From NCBI GenBank assembly GCA_002973635.1, contig CP027224.1, positions 1,808,501-1,872,500 on the forward strand: 64,000 nucleotides of DNA, in the 5' to 3' direction. The translations under genes were made by a program, and so were the position numbers. The notes below the pieces were generated by a model that had not been told where the DNA came from, did no database searches, and worked only from the letters and a program-made list of their open reading frames with translations. Shown piece after piece: positions 18,326-27,250 of the stretch; positions within the stretch are counted from its first letter, which is position 1, and each line of letters begins with the position of its first letter. This DNA is from Lysinibacillus sp. B2A1. Lineage in GTDB: Bacteria; Bacillota; Bacilli; Bacillales_A; Planococcaceae.

Positions 18326-19258
18326 GTCAAAATCAATTAATAAAGTGAACGCAAACATTGATTTAAACTTATTGACTATCAAAGCTGAAAAAGAAAGAAA
18401 TGATGAAAAAAATCAATAACAAAATAGTTAAAATGGATACTTTTGGTGAGTTGGACAACAGAAATATAACAATTAAACACGCAAGACAAATTTTTAAATC
18501 AACAATGGCGACTAAACGGATTAAGACCAAGGACAATTGATAGTTATAACTATAATTTTAAGCGTTTTGTTGAAGTTACTAAAGTTGAATATTCACGAAA
18601 TCAACAATGAAAAAATTTATCAATATTTATCAAGTCTCAAAAATGCAAAGGACACTTCTCTACATGGTCGTTTAAAGCAAATTAAAGCTGTTTTAAGCAA
18701 GTGTCACGATAATGGCTGATATAATCAAGTTTTGGACAAACATCAAAATAAATGCAAATACAAGCGTTAAGGAAGCTGCTACAGAAAGAGAACTGGCACT
18801 CTTGTTGTCACTTTTGAATAAATCAATGTATTCGAATTAAAACATTGGGAGCGTTAAGAGAACAGAATATTGATTTTGATAATATGCTTTTGAAATTACA
18901 AGCAGAGATAATGAAATCGCATAGACCATTAATTCTCCCTTTAGATGATGAAATGTGTACTTTATTAAGAGAATTGATTTCAATAAACGATGATGTCAGG
19001 AAGGAATATAGAGAAAAGAATGAATATATTTGCACCTGCTTAAAACGAAAACATACCGAAAAATTACGAATACGGCCAATATTCGTGGAGGATGGCATGG
19101 AAGGAAAGGCTTTCAAATTAAATTCCCTAATGAATCATGGGAATAAGGAAATCTAAATTTAGTTTCTGAATCCGACTTAACAAAAAGGAATGAAGCAATT
19201 TATTTGCCAACAGATGAAGAAAATAACCAAATGGTGAATGATGAGTTGGGTATTGAAT
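18326..19258 (+). pseudogene. Decayed tyrosine recombinase/integrase
   Basis: Pieces of one integrase are spread over all three frames: an N-terminal piece from TTG 18326; WRLNGLRPRTIDSYNYNFKR (core-binding domain) at ~18507-18566; INNEKIYQYLSSLKNAKDTS to HDNG at ~18600-18719; NANTSVKEAATERELALLLS at ~18756-18815; GALREQNIDFDNMLLKLQAE at 18850 onwards; and a C-terminal piece ending GIE-stop at 19258. There are several frameshifts and stops and at least one internal deletion, since the catalytic Arg region is lost. It starts right after the ndk terminator, so it is a good candidate for the enzyme that once integrated at ndk. Confidence 0.75.
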
Positions 19259-19442
19259 AGTAAATAGTCATGCAACAAATATGTTTAAGTCTTAGTGGAT
19301 GAATAAGGGCTTGAGGAGGAATGAGGTTTCCTCCCAAGCTTTTTGTTTTACGTAAAACTTTTTATTTTTTAACCTAGTTTTAATCTTCGCTCTGTATAAT
19401 CTATCCATGTGAAAACAACATCAATCGAAAGGAGCAACATAG

Positions 19443-22325
19443 ATGCAACGAAAAACAAAGCAAACCCTCAAACTTATAGTGATAATCGTCTTGTTCATGC
19501 AAACGCTATTTGGGAGTTTGCCAGCAATGGCAATCGAGAATTTACCGCCATTGCAAACCACCACGATGACAATGACTTCTCCAGATAGTGCCACTATCAC
19601 GCAACAAGCAACGACAGCAGATAGTGTGATTATTTATGTTAATGCAACAAATGGATCGGGAGGCGATGGCGAGAATTGGGGAAAAGCCTATAACGATTTA
19701 CAACTAGCACTTGAAAAAGCATCCAATAAATTAAATGCAGGTGCAACAGCGGTACAAATTTGGCTAGCACAAGGAACATATACACCGACAAAAGAAATGG
19801 GTATGCCAGGTGAACCACGTACAGTCAGTTTCCAATTGCGAAATAATGTAGCTATCTATGGAGGCTTTAACGGCACAGAAACCGATGTCACCGCACGAGA
19901 TTGGCGGAAGAATCCAACCATTTTAAGTGGCGATATTGGCACACAGGGCGATAATACAGATAATGCTTATCATGTCTTTTATCATGCAGGCTTAAATTTG
20001 AATGATAAAGCCATTTTAGATGGGGTGACAATCAAAGATGGAAACGCAAATGATAGTGCTAGACCGCATAATGTAGGGGGTGGTATGTACAATCTTAGCA
20101 GTAGTCCGACCTTAAAAAATATCGTATTCGAGAACAACCAGGCAACACTTGGTGGGGGAATGTACAATGGTCCTGGCAGTAAAGTAATACTAGCCAATGC
20201 AACATTTCGTAACAATCGTGCAACAGGCGAAGGAGGAGCCATATACAATGAAGGAGATGGCACAAGTGTAGCTTTAATTAATTCGCTAGTGTATGCAAAC
20301 GAAGCATCGTCAGGAAGCGCTGTGTATAATCAGAAAGGCTTCATGTTCCCTTCTGTTCTCGGACTAATCAATGTCACGATGAATGGCAATAACACCACAG
20401 GAACGGAGAAAGCGACTATTTATGGTGGAGTAGCTACTATTCAGAACAGTATTATTGTAGGTAATACTAACGAACCACCATTCCTTAAAACGACGCCTAT
20501 TATTAACAATAGTTTATTAGATGTAAATGAAAGCACAAGCATGGTAGCTAAATTGCACAAAACAAAAACAGATATCGGAACTGAAATGTATACGCTAGAG
20601 CAGATATTCATTGATTCTACTCAACAAGACTATCGACTACGGGCAAAATCTCCAGCGATTGATACGGGGAATAAAGACGACTATTTGATATTCACAAACG
20701 CAACTGAAGACCTTGCGGGTAACCATCGTCAAGTAGGTGCAATTGACTTAGGTGCATATGAGGCATTCCCTTATGATGTGACTTATGAAGAAAATGGCGC
20801 AACAGCAGGAGATGTATCATTTGATAAAATGACTTATAACCAAGGGCAGCCTGTAACTATACAAAATAAGGGCACTTTAGAACGAGCAGGTCATACATTT
20901 GCAGGGTGGAATACACGAGCAGACGGTCAAGGGCAGGACTATGTGGAAAAAACATCTTTTACAATGGGGACAGAAAAGCTTAAATTGTATGCCAAGTGGA
21001 CACCTAATAGTTATAATGTAACTTTTGATTCAAATGATGGCAGTGCCATAACAATGCAACAAGTGATGTATAATACGCAGGCAAGTACACCAACTGCGCC
21101 AAGCAAACAAGGACATACATTTGTCGGTTGGTATAAGGATATGGCATTCACAGCACCATGGAATTTCGCAACAGATGTCGTCACAGATGCCATCACATTG
21201 TATGCAAAATGGACAATGAACCCAACATACACTGTCACGTATGATAAAAATGGAGCAACGGGTGGTACTGTGCCACAAGATAATAAGACATATGAAGAAA
21301 AGGATAATGTAACAGTACAAGGCAATAGCGGTCAACTTGTCAGAACGAATTATATGTTTAAGGGCTGGAACACGTCAGCAGATGGGAAAGGTGCATTCTA
21401 TAAAGCCAACGCCACATTTGGAATGGGTCAGACGAATGTCACACTGTATGCCGAGTGGACAGCGAAGCCACCAACAACAGGTGGGGATGGTAATCCGATA
21501 ACGCCACCTACATCAAATGATAATGATTATTCACCACCATCAACTGTGAAAATCACCCTGCATACAAATGGTGGCACAGTGTTAGCACCAATGGAATGGA
21601 CGTATAATACGAAAATAAAAAATTTACCTGTGCCTACAAAAGAAGGCTATCGCTTTAATGGCTGGTATCGAGACGAAGCATTCACAAAGCCATGGACAGA
21701 GGATACGGTTATACGAGAAAATATCTCACTTTACGCTAAATGGACAGCATTGCCTGTGGAAAAACAGACACCATCAAAAGAACCACAGCCAACAAAGCCA
21801 AGCGTTACATTCAGTGACATCAACAAAAATCATTGGGCAAAAGACATGATTGAGGAACTAGCGACACGTGGTATTATCAAAGGCTATGCAGATGGGTCTT
21901 TCCATCCGAATGAATTTATCAGTCGTATGCATGTGGCAGTATTACTAACAAGAGCCTTTCCATTTGATCAAGTACGAGAAGCTACGGATTTCTCCGATGT
22001 ACCGTCAACACTTCCATATTACGAAGCGATCACGATATTACAACAAGCAGGCATAGTGGATGGGTCAAACGGCAATTTTCGTCCAAATGAAAACATGACA
22101 AGGGCACAATTAGCGAAAATCCTTGTTGGCGTGCTTGGACTAAAACCAAAAGGCACAAGTTCATTTGCAGATGTGGATAGCACCCATTGGAGTACAGGCT
22201 ATATTGCAGTGTTAGAGCGTGAAGGGATTGCCTTAGGCGATAATGGTAATTTCCGACCAAATGAGCCAGTAACAAGAGCGCAATTTGTGGCGTTTTTATA
22301 TCGGATTATACAAATTGAAAGATAA
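19443..22325 (+). CDS. Secreted beta-helix / InlB-repeat / SLH surface protein
   Basis: 960 residues. Signal peptide 1-~30 (basic MQRKTKQ, hydrophobic core, SLPAMA cleavage region). Residues ~65-440 are a right-handed parallel beta-helix with short repeats such as GGGMYN..S.PTL.N..F.NN. Four InlB/Flg_new-type repeats follow (~444-520, 523-592, 596-673, 702-770), each ending LYAKWT or close to it. Three SLH domains end the protein (~788-957; HWAKDMIEEL, IIKGYADGSF, TRAQFVAFLYR). SLH domains bind pyruvylated cell-wall polymer, so the protein should be displayed on the cell surface, perhaps for adhesion or glycan binding. It is paralogous to the frameshifted gene 5 kb downstream. AAAGGAG precedes ATG 19443. 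Confidence 0.9.
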   Translation: MQRKTKQTLKLIVIIVLFMQTLFGSLPAMAIENLPPLQTTTMTMTSPDSATITQQATTADSVIIYVNATNGSGGDGENWGKAYNDLQLALEKASNKLNAGATAVQIWLAQGTYTPTKEMGMPGEPRTVSFQLRNNVAIYGGFNGTETDVTARDWRKNPTILSGDIGTQGDNTDNAYHVFYHAGLNLNDKAILDGVTIKDGNANDSARPHNVGGGMYNLSSSPTLKNIVFENNQATLGGGMYNGPGSKVILANATFRNNRATGEGGAIYNEGDGTSVALINSLVYANEASSGSAVYNQKGFMFPSVLGLINVTMNGNNTTGTEKATIYGGVATIQNSIIVGNTNEPPFLKTTPIINNSLLDVNESTSMVAKLHKTKTDIGTEMYTLEQIFIDSTQQDYRLRAKSPAIDTGNKDDYLIFTNATEDLAGNHRQVGAIDLGAYEAFPYDVTYEENGATAGDVSFDKMTYNQGQPVTIQNKGTLERAGHTFAGWNTRADGQGQDYVEKTSFTMGTEKLKLYAKWTPNSYNVTFDSNDGSAITMQQVMYNTQASTPTAPSKQGHTFVGWYKDMAFTAPWNFATDVVTDAITLYAKWTMNPTYTVTYDKNGATGGTVPQDNKTYEEKDNVTVQGNSGQLVRTNYMFKGWNTSADGKGAFYKANATFGMGQTNVTLYAEWTAKPPTTGGDGNPITPPTSNDNDYSPPSTVKITLHTNGGTVLAPMEWTYNTKIKNLPVPTKEGYRFNGWYRDEAFTKPWTEDTVIRENISLYAKWTALPVEKQTPSKEPQPTKPSVTFSDINKNHWAKDMIEELATRGIIKGYADGSFHPNEFISRMHVAVLLTRAFPFDQVREATDFSDVPSTLPYYEAITILQQAGIVDGSNGNFRPNENMTRAQLAKILVGVLGLKPKGTSSFADVDSTHWSTGYIAVLEREGIALGDNGNFRPNEPVTRAQFVAFLYRIIQIER

Positions 22326-22394
22326 TCATATGAAAAAGTTGATAAAAGAGCTGAAAAATATATTTTATTTATAACCGTTTTCAAGATAAGAAGA

Positions 22395-22429
22395 ACATTG
22401 ATTACTTTTATAGTAATTGATGTTTTTTT
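22395..22429 (+). terminator. Terminator after SLH gene 1
   Basis: A 12-bp stem (arms 22395-22406 and 22412-22423, with G-U pairs) and a T7 tract. The same hairpin follows SLH gene 2 at 30849. Confidence 0.85.
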
Positions 22430-22720
22430 GAGTTCATGAATACTTTTAAACGTAACGAGTTACATTTTTGAGTACGAAAGTTACATGTTTGGCTATGTCA
22501 GTTACGGATTTAGTCATGCTGGTTACATCAGTTTTTACACGAAATATTAATTGTGAAATACATTCTTAATTTAAGAAAAGTCTTGAAAAGGTTGATATAT
22601 CAAAGTTTAAAACACTATTACCTTTATATAATACTCATACTATTACTTACAATAGATAATAAATATATATGGGTTACATCGATTAGCGTTTATATATCAC
22701 GCAATGAATTAATCTAATGA
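22430..22720. other. Intergenic region with tandem repeats
   Basis: Contains the 21-bp repeat array (22451-22534), then ~180 bp of AT-rich DNA up to the IS1182 end. No gene seen. Confidence 0.6.
22451..22534. repeat. Four degenerate 21-bp tandem repeats, GTTAC core
   Basis: Four consecutive 21-bp units (starting at 22451, 22472, 22493 and 22514), each with (A/G)GTTAC(A/G) at the same position. A related three-unit version follows the second SLH gene. Translation in one frame gives a seven-residue pattern (..SY.F.), but there is no start signal and the frame is not kept in the second copy. Confidence 0.7.
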
Positions 22721-24613
22721 AGGTTGGGGCTGTCCGAAAAGTCGATGTAAATTGACTTTTCGGTACAGCCTTTTTCCATTTTTGTATACAAAAAAACCGC
22801 CCTCTTTTGTAAAATGAAGTTACCAGACCACATTCAACAGAAAGGACGATTTTTAATGAATAACCAAATGATTACTCAAGCAGATTATAACATGCAAATG
22901 GAAATGACTCTAGAAGGAATTTCAGAGGCGGGCATCTCTCAGAAACATCCTAAACCTCTTGTGTTCCAGCCTTATACAAATCGTCAAAGTATGATGATTA
23001 TTGATATCGAATCCTATATTCCTGAGCATCATGTAGCGCGTTTGGTCGATGAAATGGTGGAATCTATTCCAGATGAATTGTTATTTTCCCATTACGTAGG
23101 TGGTGGTCGTGCCCCTTATCATCCTAAAATGTTACTGAAAGTCATTTTATATGCCTACACGCAAAAAACTTATTCTAGCCGAAGTATGAAACGAATGGTC
23201 GAAGAAAGTCTACCCGCTATGTGGTTAGCAGGCATGCAAGAACCTGACCATCGTACCATCAATGATTTCCGTGGTGTTCGTATGCCAGCCATCATAGAGG
23301 AGGTGTTTGAACAATTCCTCCTTCAACTGATGGAGCAAGAATTCATTGACCTTGAGCACATGTTTGTGGATGGTACGAAAATTGAAGCGAACGCCAATAA
23401 ATATTCGTTTGTATGGGGCAAAGCGATTGCCAATCACGACCAAAAGCTACGTGATAAGATCCAATCGCTGATAAAAGATGTGCGTGCTGTGACAACCCAA
23501 GAGTTACGTGAGGACAAACTAGAAGAACAACTAGCAAAGACAGTCGAACAACTAACGGAGGAAGTGCAAGCGTTAGAAGGTCAATATGAACAGACAACGG
23601 ACAAAGAGGAAAGAAAACGACTTCGAATGGAGAAATCTAAACGCAAAAAACACATCCAAACGATTGAAACGGATTATCTGCCAAGACTAGCACGTTATGA
23701 AGCGCAAAGAGAAATTCTTGGTGAACGTGGTAGTTATTCGAAAACAGACCCGGATGCCACGTTTATGCGAATGAAAGATGATCATATGAAAAACGGTCAA
23801 TTAAAAGCTGGGTACAATGTACAAGTGGCCACACAATATCAGTTCATTATCGGATACGAGTTATTTCAACGACCAGGAGACACACGTTGTTTCCAACCAT
23901 TTATGAAACAACTACTCGAAGCGTTACCCAAAGCGCCAATACAGGTGATAGCAGACGCGGGCTATGCGAGTGAAGAAAATTACTTATTTGCGATTGGCGA
24001 AGAAAAGGAACCACTATTTGAATTACTGGCTCCGTATAACACGTATGTAAAGGAACAAACAAAAAAATATAAACAGGATATTTCGAAGGTGCAAAACTGG
24101 CCCTATCGCGAGGAAGAGGATGTCTTTATTTGTCCGAACAATCGGAAGGTGATATTTAAACGCTATAGTCAACGAAAAAATACCGGAGGATACGAACAAG
24201 ACTACAAAATTTATGAATGTGAGGATTGTACAGATTGTCCGTTGAAAGCGCTTTGTACAAAAGCAAAAGGCAATCGTCAAGTCCACTTGAATCCGGTCTA
24301 TGAAGAAATGAAAGCAAAGGCACGAGCAGCCCTTGATGACGAACAAAAAGCAGCCCTTTATGCGAAGCGCAAAGTGGATGTCGAAACTGTGTTCGGTGAC
24401 ATCAAGGGCAATCGGTCGTTTACGCGATTTTTATTGCGTGGGCTAACTAAGGTCCGAACAGAATTTGGACTCGTAGCAATCGCCCATAACCTACTTAAGG
24501 TAGCTGGCATCCGCCTCGCTAATTTAAGCCAAAAGGAAAAAGGTCGATTTGGAAAACTACTCGTTTTCCAAATCGACCTTTTTATTTAGGGACTTTTAGG
24601 ACAGCCCCAGCCT
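22721..24613 (+). mobile_element. IS1182-family insertion sequence (copy A)
   Basis: Bounded by inverted ends AGGTTGGGGCTGTCC (22721-22735) and GGACAGCCCCAGCCT (24599-24613), which match at 14 of 15 positions. Terminator-like hairpins lie just inside both ends (GAAAAGTC stem at ~22734-22763; a ~20-bp stem at ~24539-24585). One intact transposase gene. No clear target duplication is visible. Confidence 0.85.
22856..24589 (+). CDS. IS1182-family transposase (copy A)
   Basis: 577 residues from ATG 22856 (AAAGGA upstream; in-frame ATG 22814 lacks a site). It shows the IS1182 N-terminal block (YIPEHHVARLVDEMVESIP, PYHPKMLLKVILYAY, EPDHRTINDFR), the DDE core beginning MFVDGTKIEANANKYSFVW, a coiled-coil insert, SYSKTDPDATFMRMKDDHM, DAGYASEENY, a cysteine cluster (YECEDCTDCPLKALCTKAKG) and the final KVDVETVFGDIKGNRSFTRF with the catalytic Glu. 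Intact, probably active. It is clearly related to the transposase at 61666. Confidence 0.95.
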   Translation: MNNQMITQADYNMQMEMTLEGISEAGISQKHPKPLVFQPYTNRQSMMIIDIESYIPEHHVARLVDEMVESIPDELLFSHYVGGGRAPYHPKMLLKVILYAYTQKTYSSRSMKRMVEESLPAMWLAGMQEPDHRTINDFRGVRMPAIIEEVFEQFLLQLMEQEFIDLEHMFVDGTKIEANANKYSFVWGKAIANHDQKLRDKIQSLIKDVRAVTTQELREDKLEEQLAKTVEQLTEEVQALEGQYEQTTDKEERKRLRMEKSKRKKHIQTIETDYLPRLARYEAQREILGERGSYSKTDPDATFMRMKDDHMKNGQLKAGYNVQVATQYQFIIGYELFQRPGDTRCFQPFMKQLLEALPKAPIQVIADAGYASEENYLFAIGEEKEPLFELLAPYNTYVKEQTKKYKQDISKVQNWPYREEEDVFICPNNRKVIFKRYSQRKNTGGYEQDYKIYECEDCTDCPLKALCTKAKGNRQVHLNPVYEEMKAKARAALDDEQKAALYAKRKVDVETVFGDIKGNRSFTRFLLRGLTKVRTEFGLVAIAHNLLKVAGIRLANLSQKEKGRFGKLLVFQIDLFI

Positions 24614-24689
24614 CATGTTGTTGAATACTATTATGTCCATGAAATCAAGGTGACAATTTAAAAAGTATAGCCCTTTTTCAAAACGAGGG

Positions 24690-24882
24690 GTTGATCTACG
24701 TTCCGACTGAGTGCTTTCCTGGGGGCGTCCGATGAGCCGCTTGGGGCAACAGGAGGTTGGTCACGAAGGCGTTATCACAGGATGTGATGCTTTTAGCCTT
24801 CGTTCCCCTAATATGCTCGCTCCAGGGTCTCATCTGTGACGCTGAATCCCCGAGGAGTCACTCAGTCTACACTCCAATCAAC
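24690..24882. repeat. GC-rich structured repeat, copy 1
   Basis: About 190 bp, much more GC-rich than its surroundings. The ends are inverted (GTTGAT...ACTGAGTG against CACTCAGT...TCAAC). The middle shares GGTTGGTCACGAAGGCGT and TAGCCTTCGTTC with copy 2, and these two segments can also pair with each other. Non-coding; resembles intergenic repeats common in Bacillaceae genomes. Confidence 0.6.
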
Positions 24883-25168
24883 CTTTGTTCATAGTATTTT
24901 CTTCTGGCAATTCACACAAATATATTGTGATAAATTTGAAGTCTTAAGCCATCACTATATTGTGCAAAAATGGAGCTTTGATAACATTTTTCTATGCGAA
25001 AACAGAGGAGTACTTTATGTAAAGTTACAAAGTAGTTTGTTTTACGCATAAAATGTAGGTTAACAGCTGTAGAATTGTACCAATATTCTATCCATTTAAT
25101 GATGGTGAGTAACATGCTCTTACTTTTCTTTTGAGGGAAGAAAATATTTAAAGTTCTACACTATTGCA

Positions 25169-25350
25169 GATTGGAGTGCAAGGCTACTCGACTCCCGTGG
25201 GATAGCGAGACAGACGAGAAACTGAGGCCAACACGATGTTGGTCACGAAGGCGTAGTCACAGGACGTGACGCACTTAGCCTTCGTTCCTCCAGCGCAGGA
25301 AGCGGCTCGTCGCTCGCCCACAGGAAAGCGAGTAGCCTGGAACGGAAATC
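25169..25350. repeat. GC-rich structured repeat, copy 2
   Basis: About 180 bp with inverted ends: AGGCTACTCG near the left end is complementary to CGAGTAGCCT near the right end, and ACTCCCGTGGGATAGCGAG partly pairs with CTCGCCCACAGGAAAGCGAG. It shares the internal TTGGTCACGAAGGCGT / AGCCTTCGTTC pair with copy 1. It can fold into one long hairpin on either strand. Confidence 0.65.
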
Positions 25351-25399
25351 ACCTTCATTTTGACTAAATATTCACAAAGAGTCCCTTGACTATTTAATT

Positions 25400-25448
25400 T
25401 TTCAACACTATGAGGTTAGTTACTCAATATTATTTGAGTAACTAGCCT
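25400..25448. repeat. 49-bp direct repeat flanking an IS (left copy)
   Basis: Identical over 49 bp to 26988-27036. It contains the palindrome GGTTAGTTACTCAA ... TTTGAGTAACTAGCC, able to form a hairpin. The two copies bracket the transposase gene at 25544. Confidence 0.9.
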
Positions 25449-26987
25449 CATTCTGTTGAAAAACAAAATCGTCTATAGACAAAATGTGAACATTCCAATA
25501 AAATTCTCTCATTAATGAAATAAGTGAAATGAGGGGATTTTTTATGTACGTTACATACTCCAGAAGAGAGATTGAAGAGAATCGAAAATTCTACGAGATG
25601 ATGTACGACCCTTCGCATCAGTTAGTGAAGATGGATCAAGTGATGGACTGGAATTTTGTATCGAAACAATTGGAAGTTTTTTATCCATACAGTATTGGTC
25701 GCCCAACAAAAGATCCCATCATGTTGGTGAAAATCTTATTGATTCAGTATTTAGAAGGCTTTCGTTCAGTTCGTTTTACGTGTAAGCAAGTGAAGCAACA
25801 CGCAACGTATCGCTGGTTTTTAGGCATTTCTCCTACAGAAAAAATTCCAGATCACTCAACCATCTCTAAGTTTCTTTCGCAACGTCTGCAGGGTGTGACG
25901 TTTTGGGAGGAACTTTTTCAACATTGTCTTCTTTTCATTCACGATGAAGGATTTATTGCGAACGAAACATGGGTGGCAGATGAAACGGAATTAAAAGCGA
26001 ATGCCAATAAACGGGTGCGTAACGTACAGATTGAAGAGAAAATCATAGAAGAAAAAGAGGATGATTTAACGCTTATTAATGAACACCGTGCGCGTCATGG
26101 GAAGAAATTTCTTATGACAAAAGAGCCAAAGGTAGAAGAAAAGCGAACAAATAGTAGCCCTGTGGATCCGGAAGCACGTTTGTCTGTTAAACATGATGAA
26201 CGTGGGCGCTTTGCGTATTTTGAGCACCGTATTGTGGATTCGTTACATAACTTTATTATTGCGACAGATGTCACAGCTGCGAATGTACCAGGGCATCGTA
26301 AATTAGTAGGACAAGTGGATCAATTAAAGCAATTATTTGGGCAATACGCGAAGGAAATAGCGCTCGACTCAGGTTATTACAATGCCCCTCTTGCCCGAAG
26401 ATTGTTTGAAAGGAAATTCTTCGTTTATATGTCTTATCGACGATTCGCAACGAAGGACCACCCGAATTGTCGCCGTTATCAGTTTAAACAGGTGAATGAG
26501 GATCTCTATGCCTGTCCATGTGGTGTACCATTTTATTATAAAACAACGAATCGACAGGGCTATCACGAATTCAAACCACCAAAAGGAAGTTGTCAATTCT
26601 GCCCTTTTGTAAAAAGGGAAAACGAAGACCGTGTGTTACGAATTTCGATTCACCAAGAAATTTATAATCAATTACGAGGGCAACGCTTGTCCTATCGGGG
26701 GAAAATCCTTCGTTCTGTACGTCCAGCCACTGTCGAACTTAGCTTCGCACATAGTAAAGAACTCCACGGTTTACGCTATGCGCGTTACCGTGGAGTCCAA
26801 AAAGTAAAAAGACAAGTTTTGATGACAGCCATCATACAAAACTTGAAAAAGTGGACCAAACTCCGCTCACTCAAGCAAATTGGTCTACACCTAACACATG
26901 AAATTATAGAAGAATCTGTTTAAAAAAACAAATAGAATCATAAAAATGCCATAAAAAATTTGTGGCATTTTCATTGACATAATCTTA
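25449..26987 (+). mobile_element. IS1182-like insertion sequence (copy B), between 49-bp repeats
   Basis: About 1.54 kb between two identical 49-bp direct repeats. Imperfect inverted ends can be seen if the IS includes a little of the repeats: CTCATTCTGTTGAAA on the left against TTTCAACACTATGAG on the right. A terminator-type hairpin (AAAAATGCCA with TGGCATTTT) follows the transposase gene. Confidence 0.7.
25544..26923 (+). CDS. Transposase, IS1182-like/DDE family (copy B)
   Basis: 459 residues from ATG 25544 (GAGGGG upstream; ATG 25529 overlaps this site). It is distinct from the other IS1182 transposases here: it lacks the long coiled-coil insert, but has the same plan: GRPTKDPIMLVKILLIQYLEG, IPDHSTISKFLSQRL, WVADETELKANANKR (first acidic pair plus the KANANK motif), EIALDSGYYNAPLARRLFE, a cysteine region (CPCG, CQFCPF) and VELSFAHSKELHGLRYARYRG with the last catalytic Glu. 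Intact. Family assignment within IS1182/IS5-like DDE enzymes is by memory. Confidence 0.85.
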   Translation: MYVTYSRREIEENRKFYEMMYDPSHQLVKMDQVMDWNFVSKQLEVFYPYSIGRPTKDPIMLVKILLIQYLEGFRSVRFTCKQVKQHATYRWFLGISPTEKIPDHSTISKFLSQRLQGVTFWEELFQHCLLFIHDEGFIANETWVADETELKANANKRVRNVQIEEKIIEEKEDDLTLINEHRARHGKKFLMTKEPKVEEKRTNSSPVDPEARLSVKHDERGRFAYFEHRIVDSLHNFIIATDVTAANVPGHRKLVGQVDQLKQLFGQYAKEIALDSGYYNAPLARRLFERKFFVYMSYRRFATKDHPNCRRYQFKQVNEDLYACPCGVPFYYKTTNRQGYHEFKPPKGSCQFCPFVKRENEDRVLRISIHQEIYNQLRGQRLSYRGKILRSVRPATVELSFAHSKELHGLRYARYRGVQKVKRQVLMTAIIQNLKKWTKLRSLKQIGLHLTHEIIEESV

Positions 26988-27036
26988 TTTCAACACTATG
27001 AGGTTAGTTACTCAATATTATTTGAGTAACTAGCCT
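26988..27036. repeat. 49-bp direct repeat flanking an IS (right copy)
   Basis: Second copy of the 49-bp sequence at 25400-25448, identical, including the palindromic hairpin. Confidence 0.9.
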
Positions 27037-27250
27037 TTTTAATTTGTTCATTATTCTTTCATTACCCTCTGATAAACTTTTTTGGAAGCAGTTAGACTAT
27101 GGTGGCAGTGTATAAGTATTTCAAACATCGCATAAAACCACCAAAAATCAGGATTAAATCCGCTTCAAAAAGAATGGAAGGTGATTAAATTAATTATTTT
27201 TTTAAAAAGAAGCATGCAAAACAACATCAACAGAAAGGGTGTGACACAAC

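Larger units (their letters stand above)
24614..25399. other. Intergenic region with two structured GC-rich repeats
   Basis: About 790 bp between two insertion sequences. It contains two related GC-rich repeats (24690-24882 and 25169-25350) separated by ~285 bp of AT-rich DNA. Short open frames here have no ribosome sites. Confidence 0.6.

Noticed and set aside
18537..19156. Two small independent genes after ndk
   Set aside because: Their products are successive pieces of one recombinase in different frames, so they are parts of a pseudogene.
22451..22534. CRISPR-like short repeat array
   Set aside because: Units are contiguous 21-mers without spacers and degenerate; no cas genes in the window.
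24836..25051. 71-codon frame partly inside a GC-rich repeat
   Set aside because: Begins inside a structured repeat, no ribosome site, no coding character.
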